From the NCBI GenBank assembly GCA_039978895.1, contig JBDWAL010000059.1:1-64000 (forward strand): a DNA stretch of 64,000 bases, given 5' to 3'. Of the stretch, positions 34,570 through 42,791 are shown piece by piece. The notes under the pieces are model-generated. The model saw nothing but the letters and a program-made list of their open reading frames with translations. It searched no databases and was not told where the DNA came from. Every line of letters starts with the position of its first letter. Within the stretch, counting starts at the first letter, position 1. Source of the stretch: Aliishimia sp039978895. Its GTDB lineage: Bacteria > Pseudomonadota > Alphaproteobacteria > Rhodobacterales > Rhodobacteraceae. A program made the position numbers and the translations under genes.

Positions 34570-35337
34570 TTGAACAAAGCGCCGCGTCATCTGTCACACA
34601 ACTTGCGACGTTTTTCTCGCGGCGCGGTGCTGGGGCTGGGCATGTTGCTGGCCGGGCAGGGCGCTGTGGCGCAGAACAGTATTGCTGTTGAAGCGGACCA
34701 ATTCGTGGCGCGTTTTGAGGGTCCCACGCATCGCTATGGTCATGGGATCATGGGCAACCTTCCCGAATGGGGGCGATTGTGCCTTGAAGGCGGCGGCCAC
34801 AACGCATGCGTGACCCTGCCCGAAACGTCCGTATTTGAAGATATAGCCCCGCGATTGTTCGACGTTGATCAAGATGGAACACCAGAAGCTATTGTTGTGC
34901 AAAGCACTGTGACGCAAGGTGCTGCGTTGGTGGTCTATAAGTTGCACGATGGGGGGCTTAAGCGCATTGCCACACCCCATATTGGCACAAGAAACCGCTG
35001 GTTGGCCCCTGCTGGCATCGGCGATCTAGACGGTGACGGGCATATCGAGCTGGCGTATATTGACCGCCCACACCTTGCGAAGCGATTACGCATTTGGCGA
35101 TATAAAGACGGCGCTTTGATCCATGTGGCTGATAGCGACCGACTGACAAACCATCGCATTGGCGAGCCGTTTATCTCTGGTGGGTTGCGCGATTGTGGCG
35201 CAGGCCCAGAGATCATAACAGCGAATGCCAATTGGTCCCGGCTTATGGCGTCGCGGCTTTCGGGCGACGAGGTGGTTTCAGAAGACCTTGGGGTATACAG
35301 CCCCCAAAAGCTCGCCCGTGCTATGACGTGTCAGTAG
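34570..35337 (+). CDS. Exported FG-GAP/VCBS-repeat protein
   Basis: 255 residues from a TTG at 34570, one base after the ferredoxin stop; no ATG gives a better N-terminus. A signal peptide is clear (RRFSRGAVLGLGMLLAGQGAVA, twin-arginine-free, cut after AVA). The mature protein has two DxDxDG calcium-loop repeats, FDVDQDGTPEAI and IGDLDGDGHIELAYI, typical of FG-GAP beta-propeller blades, plus cysteines that could pair. It probably is a periplasmic protein. The start is unusual and the gene could also begin further upstream in the ferredoxin frame overlap, but that is less likely. Confidence 0.65.
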   Translation: MNKAPRHLSHNLRRFSRGAVLGLGMLLAGQGAVAQNSIAVEADQFVARFEGPTHRYGHGIMGNLPEWGRLCLEGGGHNACVTLPETSVFEDIAPRLFDVDQDGTPEAIVVQSTVTQGAALVVYKLHDGGLKRIATPHIGTRNRWLAPAGIGDLDGDGHIELAYIDRPHLAKRLRIWRYKDGALIHVADSDRLTNHRIGEPFISGGLRDCGAGPEIITANANWSRLMASRLSGDEVVSEDLGVYSPQKLARAMTCQ

Positions 35338-35384
35338 CGCCAAAAACGGCTTTATAAAATCACACCGCACAGTCCATGAGGGGC

Positions 35385-36650
35385 TTAGGTTAGCGCGCGC
35401 CAACCAATATCACGGCGACAAAACCCTTCGGGCCAGTCAATTTGGTCAACCATCGCGTAGGCTCTTTCTTGCGCCTCTGCCAAACTTGCCCCGCGCGCAG
35501 TGACATTCAAAACACGTCCGCCTGTTGCGATGAACTGGCCATTCTTGCGTCCCGTTCCAGCGTGGAACACCATGTTGAAACTATCCTCATGCAGGTCGCT
35601 TAACCCGTTGATCACAGAGCCTTTCACAGCTGTTCCAGGATAACCATCGGCTGCCATCACAACACATAATGCGTGATCGTTTGCCCAGTTAACGTGCGCT
35701 TCACCAAGCCGACCTTCTGCGGCGGCGTGCATCAAGTCCATCGCTTGCGCACCAAGGCGCATCATCAACGCCTGACATTCAGGGTCGCCAAACCGCACAT
35801 TATATTCAACCAGACGGGCGATCCCGTTTTCAATCATCAAACCCGCGTAGAGGACACCCTGGTAAGGCATCCCGCGTTTGGCCATTTCTTCCATGGTTGG
35901 CTTGATGATTTGTTCCATAGCTTGTTGTTGCAAGTCTGGCGTTAACACTGGGGCAGGGGAATAAGCCCCCATGCCGCCCGTATTCAGCCCAGTGTCACCT
36001 TCACCAACGCGTTTGTGGTCTTGTGCGGTTCCAATCGACAACACGTCCGTGCCGTCAACCAAAACGAAGAAAGAAGCCTCTTCGCCTTGCATAAACTCTT
36101 CAATCACAACTTCTGCGCCCGCGCCGCCAAATGCGCCGCTGAACATGTCGTCGACCGCAGCCAATGCGGTTTCGACATCCATTGCGACGATCACACCTTT
36201 CCCAGCAGCCAATCCATCGGCCTTCACGACGATGGGCGCCCCATGTTCTTCGATATAGGCGCGAGCAGCCGGTGCATCTGTGAAGTGGCCATAGCGTGCC
36301 GTGGGGGCGTTGGCTGCATCGCAAATTTCTTTGGTAAAACGCTTAGAGGCTTCCAATTGCGCCGCAGCAGCAGAAGGACCAAAGACCAAAATGCCAGCGT
36401 CACGCAAGCGGTCAGCGACCCCAGCGGCCAAGGGGGCTTCTGGGCCAACAATGACGAAATCAATTGATTCTGCGACAGAGAATTCTACGACGGCTGCGCC
36501 ATCGTTGATATCCAACGTTGCGCAATTTGCGATCTGGGCGATGCCTGAATTGCCCGGCGCGACGACCAACTTGTCACATTTTGGATTTTGAAGAACGGCC
36601 CATGCGAGGCTGTGCTCTCGCCCGCCGCTGCCGAGGATCAGAATATTCAT
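35385..36650 (-). CDS. purD: Phosphoribosylamine-glycine ligase
   Basis: 421 residues from the ATG at 36648-36650. Second step of purine synthesis: phosphoribosylamine + glycine + ATP. The N-terminal MNILILGSGGREHSLAWAV, FGPSAAAAQLEASKRFTKE, PIVVKADGLAAGKGVIVA, and FGDPECQ are family hallmarks in the ATP-grasp fold. A longer frame upstream overlaps the divergent xseA region and is not needed. Confidence 0.96.
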   Translation of the reverse strand: MNILILGSGGREHSLAWAVLQNPKCDKLVVAPGNSGIAQIANCATLDINDGAAVVEFSVAESIDFVIVGPEAPLAAGVADRLRDAGILVFGPSAAAAQLEASKRFTKEICDAANAPTARYGHFTDAPAARAYIEEHGAPIVVKADGLAAGKGVIVAMDVETALAAVDDMFSGAFGGAGAEVVIEEFMQGEEASFFVLVDGTDVLSIGTAQDHKRVGEGDTGLNTGGMGAYSPAPVLTPDLQQQAMEQIIKPTMEEMAKRGMPYQGVLYAGLMIENGIARLVEYNVRFGDPECQALMMRLGAQAMDLMHAAAEGRLGEAHVNWANDHALCVVMAADGYPGTAVKGSVINGLSDLHEDSFNMVFHAGTGRKNGQFIATGGRVLNVTARGASLAEAQERAYAMVDQIDWPEGFCRRDIGWRALT

Positions 36651-36731
36651 TGGTCGCGCCCCTTGGTCTTGCTTGATTGGCGTTCTAAGCTGCACATCAG
36701 AGCAGCACAAGTCAGCATAAGGCATCCACGC

Positions 36732-38279
36732 ATGGACCTGATCGACGATCCCGCACCGGGACAAAATACGCCAGAATTTACCGTGGCCGAACTGTCTGGG
36801 GCGGTAAAACGCGCGCTAGAGGATGAATTCGGGCGGATTCGGGTAAAAGGCGAAGTAGGCCGGGTCGTAAAAGCGCGATCTGGGCACATGTATTTTGACG
36901 TGAAGGACGAACGAAATTCACTGGCTTGTACAACCTGGAAAGGTCAGGTGGCCAAGCTCGCCGTTGTTCCTGAAGAGGGCATGGAAGTTGTCGTTACTGG
37001 ACGGTTGACGGCTTACGGCGCGCAGTCGAAATATAATATGAATGTCGACGACGTTTCGGTTGCGGGGCAAGGCGCGCTATTGGCGATGCTGGAAAAACGC
37101 AAAACGCAACTGGCCAGCGAAGGTTTGTTTGATGCGGAGCGCAAATCTGGTTTGCCGTATTTGCCCGAAGTGATTGGGGTCATAACATCACCAACGGGTG
37201 CTGTTATCCGAGATATTTTACATCGTTTGCGAGACCGGTTTCCGCGCAAAGTTCTCATTTGGCCCGTTGCTGTGCAGGGCAAAAACTGCGCCCCGGAAGT
37301 TGCCAGAGCGATTGAGGGCTTTAACGCAATGTCAATCGGTGGAGCCATGCCACGTCCCGACTTGCTTATCGTTGCCCGCGGGGGTGGATCAATTGAAGAC
37401 CTTTGGGGGTTCAACGAAGAGATCGTCGCGCGTGCTGCCGCGTCCTCCGAAATTCCATTGATTTCAGCTGTTGGACACGAAACAGATACGACTCTGATCG
37501 ACTTTGTCTCAGACCAACGTGCGCCGACGCCGACTGCGGCGGCTGAAATGGCTGTGCCGGTCCGGTTGGAACTTTTGGCGTGGCTTGGCGAAGCTGACGG
37601 GCGTCTAGGGCGGACATTTGCGGGCGGCATAGAAAGGCGTGGACAGCGTTTGCGGGACCTCTCGCGTGCATTGCCAAGACCTGACCGATTATTGGATGTC
37701 CCCCGTCAAAGACTGGATCGTGCGGACCGTTTGGACAGCGCGTTGCAAGCCTTGGTGGACCGTCGTCGTAGCCGCTTGGTTGAGGCCGGCGCGGGGCTGC
37801 GTCCACACATTCTTGAGCATCAATTGCGCCAACATCAAACGCGCCTCAGCACAGTTTTCGAACGCGCGAGCCCGGCATTGCTGCGTCTTGTCGCTGGGCG
37901 CAAAGAACGGCTGGAGGTCACGTCACGTCGGTTTAGACCGGATAGTTTAAGCGCGGATGTGCGCCGCTACTCGGAACTTGTTCAAGAGCGCGGCGCTCGG
38001 TTGGCTGAAAATGGTGACGCGAGGTTGAAACGACTGTCAGACCGCTTGGAGGCGTTGGATCGATTGCGGATGACATTGGGATATGAAGCGACACTACAGC
38101 GTGGTTACGCTGTTGTGCGAGGGGATGGCGCAGTCGTTACGACAAAAGCCGCGGCTTCGAAAGCGGACGTGCTTGAAGTGCAATTTGCGGATGGGGTTAT
38201 GGCGTTGGGCGGGGCCGTTAAAGCGCCGCCTGCCAAAAGGGCGAAACCAAAGGCCCCGGATCAAGGAAGTTTATTCTGA
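36732..38279 (+). CDS. xseA: Exodeoxyribonuclease VII large subunit
   Basis: 515 residues from the ATG at 36732, 81 bases from the divergent purD start. The large subunit of the ExoVII single-strand nuclease. The OB fold (about 15-105; VKGEVGRVVKARSGHMYFDV), the catalytic core (GVITSPTGAVIRDILHRL, ARGGGSIEDLWGFNEE, ISAVGHETDTTLIDFV) and the long coiled-coil C-terminal part are intact. The small subunit xseB is not nearby. Two hairpins follow the stop at 38288-38333. Confidence 0.95.
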   Translation: MDLIDDPAPGQNTPEFTVAELSGAVKRALEDEFGRIRVKGEVGRVVKARSGHMYFDVKDERNSLACTTWKGQVAKLAVVPEEGMEVVVTGRLTAYGAQSKYNMNVDDVSVAGQGALLAMLEKRKTQLASEGLFDAERKSGLPYLPEVIGVITSPTGAVIRDILHRLRDRFPRKVLIWPVAVQGKNCAPEVARAIEGFNAMSIGGAMPRPDLLIVARGGGSIEDLWGFNEEIVARAAASSEIPLISAVGHETDTTLIDFVSDQRAPTPTAAAEMAVPVRLELLAWLGEADGRLGRTFAGGIERRGQRLRDLSRALPRPDRLLDVPRQRLDRADRLDSALQALVDRRRSRLVEAGAGLRPHILEHQLRQHQTRLSTVFERASPALLRLVAGRKERLEVTSRRFRPDSLSADVRRYSELVQERGARLAENGDARLKRLSDRLEALDRLRMTLGYEATLQRGYAVVRGDGAVVTTKAAASKADVLEVQFADGVMALGGAVKAPPAKRAKPKAPDQGSLF

Positions 38280-38287
38280 GCGCAAAT

Positions 38288-38333
38288 GCGAATTTTACAA
38301 AATTCGCCCGCCATCAATTCTTGAAAGAATTGA
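38288..38333. repeat. Two adjacent perfect hairpins between convergent genes
   Basis: GCGAATTTT-AC-AAAATTCGC (38288-38307) and TCAATTCTT-GA-AAGAATTGA (38314-38333), each with nine-base arms and a two-base loop, six bases apart. They sit between the converging xseA and the gene at 38341. They may act as a two-way transcription terminator, but there is no real T-run, so a repeat element of REP type is also possible. Confidence 0.55.
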
Positions 38334-38340
38334 CCCCCGC

Positions 38341-38745
38341 TTAGACGCCAGTTTCGGGGCCTAGACAAACCATGTCTTCAGACGAATCTTGTGCTTCGTA
38401 TAGCGGTTCTGACATCGATCCGTCTTGAAACTGTGCGATCAACCCACGCGCGCTCTGTTCAAAACTCCAACATTGTGGGCTGTCTGGATTGTCCTCATAG
38501 ATAAAGCAAATGTTGTCGCCCTCAGGATACCAGTAACCTTCCTTGCATTGCCCATCTAGAAATGACCAAACGACGCTACGATTTTGCAAATACTGTTCCG
38601 CGCCATAGGCTTGTCCATTACGCCCGAAGATCAACGTTTTTCCCAATGTGTAGGTTTCAAAGTCTTGTGCAGACATTGCTGGTTCGGCGAAGGCACATGG
38701 GGTTGAAATCGCAATCGCGACGAGGCTCAAGAAAATTGGTTTCAT
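38341..38745 (-). CDS. Small exported protein of unknown function
   Basis: 134 residues with a clear signal peptide (MKPIFLSLVAIAISTPCAFA) and a mature part with four cysteines and many aromatic residues (QCKEGYWYPEGDNICFIYED). I do not recognise the family. It probably is a soluble periplasmic protein, possibly disulfide-bonded. The hairpins at 38288-38333 follow its stop closely. It is followed upstream on the same strand by the AlkB-like gene with a 39-base gap, which could mean co-transcription. Confidence 0.7.
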   Translation of the reverse strand: MKPIFLSLVAIAISTPCAFAEPAMSAQDFETYTLGKTLIFGRNGQAYGAEQYLQNRSVVWSFLDGQCKEGYWYPEGDNICFIYEDNPDSPQCWSFEQSARGLIAQFQDGSMSEPLYEAQDSSEDMVCLGPETGV

Positions 38746-38784
38746 TCTGACTTTGTGCCACGACGACCATAAAGTCGCCAGCCC

Positions 38785-39819
38785 TTAGGCCGCATCCGGC
38801 GGCGACGCGCCTTTTACCCGCCAGCGGGTAGCGCGTTTGTCCATCAACCTGCACCAAAGCGGTGGGATCAAGGCCAAAACAGCCATAACGGGAAGGGAAT
38901 GCGGGAGGATCGGCATTTCGCCGCGTGTGAGACGTAATTCCGGAAAAGGACGCGCCGGGTTCAAGTGATGATCTGAATGAAGCGGTGCGTTCAACATCAT
39001 AGCCGATGAATACCAGTGCGGCGCATTCCAGCTGTGTTCTGGACCCATTTTTTCGGGTTTCCCACTGTCCAAAATTCGGCGTTCTAACCCATAATGTTGG
39101 ACGTAATCAGATAGATAAAGTTGCACTTGAGCATATGCGGCGATGATCACAAGCGCGAGCACACCGCTTGGGCCCGCAATTAGAAAAGCGCCAACCGCGC
39201 TGATTAAGGACAATTTGAGATAAATCACATAAGGATGTGTCCATGGCGCGCGCGCTCTATGTTGGCGCGCGTGATCTTCAGCACGCTTTCCTGCTATAAA
39301 TCCTTGGGGCCATGCCCGGATCAAATAGTGCCAAAATCCTTCGCCTAAGCGAGCTGTGTTTGGATCCTTTCGGGTTGCCGCATAGACATGATGCACGCGC
39401 GTATGTGCCGATGTATGATGGGCAAACAAAATGGATCCATAGATTGCAACACCAAGTCGTCGCGGGGCACGCGCAGCGTTGTGGATCAGTTCATGCGCGT
39501 TGGAGTTGCTGATCTGACCAAAAAACAGGCCCAATGCGGTAACGACAAGCACTTTGTCCAAAGCGTTAAGATGGGCGCCGCCACCAACAGCCCAAATTCC
39601 AAGTGCCCACAGTATGAAATGTGCGACACCCAATGAAACCGATAGATGCAGGGCATTTCCTTGGTCGCTTAGTGGCATTAAGCGGGCGACAAAACGGTCC
39701 ATTAGAAAAACAAACACCGTTATCGAAAGTACAGCACATGCAGGCCATATCCCGCCCCATATGCAAGCGGCCGCGATAAAAACAGCAGGCATGAGGCTAG
39801 CAAGGGTGAACCAAAACAT
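38785..39819 (-). CDS. AlkB-like integral-membrane di-iron hydroxylase
   Basis: 344 residues from the ATG at 39817-39819. The family includes alkane 1-monooxygenases. The histidine boxes are present: HELIH near 109, HHTSAHTRVHH near 135-145, YVQHYGLER and LHSDHH in the last third. Several membrane helices surround them. The second box differs in detail from the AlkB consensus (EHxxGHH). Alkane, fatty-acid or related substrate cannot be told apart from this; rubredoxin and reductase partners are not adjacent. Any upstream ATG would add a polar tail before the first membrane helix. Confidence 0.8.
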   Translation of the reverse strand: MFWFTLASLMPAVFIAAACIWGGIWPACAVLSITVFVFLMDRFVARLMPLSDQGNALHLSVSLGVAHFILWALGIWAVGGGAHLNALDKVLVVTALGLFFGQISNSNAHELIHNAARAPRRLGVAIYGSILFAHHTSAHTRVHHVYAATRKDPNTARLGEGFWHYLIRAWPQGFIAGKRAEDHARQHRARAPWTHPYVIYLKLSLISAVGAFLIAGPSGVLALVIIAAYAQVQLYLSDYVQHYGLERRILDSGKPEKMGPEHSWNAPHWYSSAMMLNAPLHSDHHLNPARPFPELRLTRGEMPILPHSLPVMAVLALIPPLWCRLMDKRATRWRVKGASPPDAA

Positions 39820-40089
39820 TGGCAGTAGCGACTCCTGATTGAGCAGAGTGTGTGTCTGATTTTCTTCAATATAGCGTAAATTCTCATTTCGGCAGGGCTG
39901 CGGCAGAGGCGCGCAGAAACCGTGGCAGCAAAACGGCAATTCCTATCGGAAACAATCGTTGCACCATGGAACGTGTGGCCCGCGCAAAGCGCCGCGATGT
40001 GTCGTTTTTCACCTGTGTATGACGAAAAACGCTTGTTACAATCTGCGACAAGATCAGAGGCATCGCCTCGTTAGGGTATGAGGTCGAAT

Positions 40090-41775
40090 ATGGCATTGGA
40101 TGAACGGCAAGGCGTCTGGAAGTCAGGCAAAGGCAAAGGTCGGCGTACGACAAAAGGCCGTCAGATCGAGGATCAAGCCTGGGACGAAATTCGCGAACTT
40201 CTTGGTGACCGCCCTCGCGATCGTGATCTGTTGATTGAATTTTTACACCTGATTCAAGATGCTTACGGACATTTGAGCGCGCCTCATCTGCGCGCTTTGG
40301 CTGAAGAAATGCGTCTGTCTATGGCCGAAATTTACGAAGTGGCCACGTTTTATGCGCATTTTGATGTGGTCAAAGAGGACGAGACGCCTCCACCTGCTTT
40401 GACGATCCGCGTTTGTGATTCCTTGTCATGTGAATTGGCAGGAGCACAAGCGTTGAAAACAGCGTTAGAAGACGGGCTTGATCCAACGGAGGTTCGTGTG
40501 CTGCGCGCGCCTTGCATGGGGCGGTGTGACACAGCGCCGGTTCTTGAGCTTGGGCACAGCCATATCGACCACGCCACGCCCGAAAAAGTGATGGCAGCGG
40601 TGGCGGCAAAAGATACCCACACAGTTATCCCCAGCTATGAAACGTTTGAAAACTACGACGGTACTGGCGGTTATGATGCGCTCTTGAAGTTACGAGACAA
40701 TGGCAACTGGGAAGACGTGCAAGAACAAGTTCTTGCCAGTGGCCTGCGTGGTCTTGGTGGCGCTGGCTTTCCATCTGGGAAGAAATGGGGCTTCGTACGT
40801 GCCAATGCAGGACCGCGTTATCTTGCGGTAAACGGAGATGAAGGTGAGCCTGGAACTTTCAAAGATCGCTACTTCTTGGAACGCACACCGCATTTGTTTC
40901 TGGAAGGAATGTTAATCGCTGCATGGGCTGTCGAAGCAGAAAAATGCTACATCTACATGCGCGACGAATATCCTGCTGTGCTTGAAATTTTACGACGTGA
41001 GATCAATGCGCTAGAGGATGCAGGTCTTGTGGATAAAGGATATATCGACCTGAGACGCGGCGCGGGCGCTTATATCTGTGGCGAAGAAAGCGCGATGATC
41101 GAAAGCATTGAAGGCAAACGAGGACTGCCGCGTCATCGACCACCATTTGTCGCGCAAGTTGGTGTGTTCGGTCAGCCGACGCTGGTGCACAATATTGAGA
41201 CCTTGCTTTGGGTCGCTCGTGTTTGCCGCGAGGGGCCGGAAATCCTGAGCAGTGTTGAGAAGAACGGTCGCAAAGGTTTGCGCAGCTTCTCTGTGTCAGG
41301 GCGGGTCAAAGCGCCGGGTGTACATGTTTTGCCAGCAGGCTCGACGATGACAGACATCATTGAAGCGGCGGGTGGAATGCTCGACGGGCACGTGTTCAAA
41401 GCCTATCAACCAGGCGGACCTTCGGCGGGACTTTTGCCTGCGAGCATGGCTGATATTCCGATGGATTTTGACGTGTTGCAGCAACATGGCACATTTATTG
41501 GATCGGCCGCGATTGTTGTGCTGTCCGATCAGGATCGAGCGCGTGATGCAGCGCTTAACATGTTGAAATTCTTTGAGGATGAAAGCTGCGGGCAATGTAC
41601 GCCGTGCCGCGTTGGTTGCGAAAAAGCGGTTAAGTTGATGCAGTCTGACACATGGGATCAACCTTTGCTGGAAGATTTGTGTACTGCGATGACCGATGCT
41701 TCAATTTGTGGTCTGGGGCAGGCGGCCCCGAACCCGATTTTGCTAACGATGAAGCATTTTGGGGACGAAATCTAA
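40090..41775 (+). CDS. NuoE-NuoF fusion (FdsGB/HoxF-type diaphorase)
   Basis: 561 residues from the ATG at 40090 (GAGG six bases upstream; an in-frame ATG at 40078 is possible). The N-terminal third is NuoE-like with a [2Fe-2S] site (CDSLSC and CMGRCD). The rest is NuoF-like: FMN loop LRGLGGAGFPSGKKWGF, NADH site NGDEGEPGTFKDRY, CGEESAMIESIEGKRG, and the 4Fe-4S ligands ESCGQCTPCRVG with DASICGLG. Such fusions are the NADH-dehydrogenase module of soluble NAD-dependent formate dehydrogenases (FdsGB) and some hydrogenases. In relatives a catalytic subunit gene (fdsA) follows; here a convergent lytic transglycosylase gene begins at the stop. Its partner is either elsewhere or lost. Confidence 0.85.
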   Translation: MALDERQGVWKSGKGKGRRTTKGRQIEDQAWDEIRELLGDRPRDRDLLIEFLHLIQDAYGHLSAPHLRALAEEMRLSMAEIYEVATFYAHFDVVKEDETPPPALTIRVCDSLSCELAGAQALKTALEDGLDPTEVRVLRAPCMGRCDTAPVLELGHSHIDHATPEKVMAAVAAKDTHTVIPSYETFENYDGTGGYDALLKLRDNGNWEDVQEQVLASGLRGLGGAGFPSGKKWGFVRANAGPRYLAVNGDEGEPGTFKDRYFLERTPHLFLEGMLIAAWAVEAEKCYIYMRDEYPAVLEILRREINALEDAGLVDKGYIDLRRGAGAYICGEESAMIESIEGKRGLPRHRPPFVAQVGVFGQPTLVHNIETLLWVARVCREGPEILSSVEKNGRKGLRSFSVSGRVKAPGVHVLPAGSTMTDIIEAAGGMLDGHVFKAYQPGGPSAGLLPASMADIPMDFDVLQQHGTFIGSAAIVVLSDQDRARDAALNMLKFFEDESCGQCTPCRVGCEKAVKLMQSDTWDQPLLEDLCTAMTDASICGLGQAAPNPILLTMKHFGDEI

Positions 41776-42662
41776 GGCGATTTTGCGGTTTTATAGACCC
41801 TGCAGCGGCAGCCGCTGCGGGACAATTTGAGACAGAGTTGAGTGGCGTTTTCGCGGCTGTTCCGTCCTATGCGCGCTATTGTATATCTTTTGCGGTTCGA
41901 CGTTCGCCGCGCATCGCGAATGTAATCGATTGTCTCGTTTCGTACGGTGGACCTGCAAGTACGGGTGTTGCGTTGCAACGCTGCGCGCGCAGTGCTTTTT
42001 GAGGTCCCAAAGGCAAGATGTACGCCCCAAGGTTTTAAGGCAGGGGGAATCGGTGCAAGGGGCGTGATGCGCCGTCTTTTTGCCAAGTCCAAACAAGCAG
42101 CTATGAAGGGTTTTTCTTTGCCTAAGCGGAAATCTGCGGATTTGGGGGGCGTGTCGCGCCAAGTTTCTGCGCTTAATCCGGTAATTATTTGAACATAATT
42201 TATGGTTTCTTGCGGCAATCCAGATTGGCGCGACAAGAACCGTGCCGCGCGCCCCTCTCCCGCGTTATAGGCGGCCGCCGCGAGCCCGGGATTGCCAAAT
42301 TCCTGAGTAAGGAAAGCCAAATATCGCGCAGATGCCTCCAAGGCTTCGCCTGGATTGAAAGGGTCCTGCAATCCGCGCAAGGCAGCTGTTGAAGCAATGA
42401 ATTGTGCGATTCCCATAGCATTTGCAGGACTTAATGCGTTGGGATCAAATCGACTTTCTTGCCAGATCAACCGCGTCAGAAATCCGGGGGCTAGACCATG
42501 ACGTTCCGCTTCTCCGGCCAGACTATGGCATAGATCGAAGGAAAACTGGCTTGGCCGAATGCAAAACGCATGTCCAAACCGTCCTTTCGAACACATCGTA
42601 CCCGGCTCAGAAAAAGCGGGAAAAGGAAGACATAACACAAGAAGAAAGACAGCCAATCGCAT
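41772..42662 (-). CDS. Lytic transglycosylase (SLT domain)
   Basis: 296 residues. It cuts the glycan strands of peptidoglycan. A signal peptide (MRLAVFLLVLCLPFPAFS), then the SLT domain (about 35-165) with the catalytic glutamate in IWQESRFDPNALS, and GIAQFIASTAALRG, AAAYNAGEGRAARFL. The C-terminal ~60 residues are basic, ending in a SPOR-like pattern of beta-strands and a helix (ENATQLCLKLSRSGCRC). Its stop overlaps the converging diaphorase gene by four bases. Confidence 0.85.
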   Translation of the reverse strand: MRLAVFLLVLCLPFPAFSEPGTMCSKGRFGHAFCIRPSQFSFDLCHSLAGEAERHGLAPGFLTRLIWQESRFDPNALSPANAMGIAQFIASTAALRGLQDPFNPGEALEASARYLAFLTQEFGNPGLAAAAYNAGEGRAARFLSRQSGLPQETINYVQIITGLSAETWRDTPPKSADFRLGKEKPFIAACLDLAKRRRITPLAPIPPALKPWGVHLAFGTSKSTARAALQRNTRTCRSTVRNETIDYIRDARRTSNRKRYTIARIGRNSRENATQLCLKLSRSGCRCRVYKTAKSP

Positions 42663-42791
42663 GTTTCAGGCAAACCTAAGCAGCCTTGCGATGTCAATGG
42701 TTGCGCCCCATATCGCGCAAACATAGGTTTTTCGATTCACCAAACCGAAGAAACACGCTAGGTGAGGAGTAAGACGACGGAACGGATAGAA

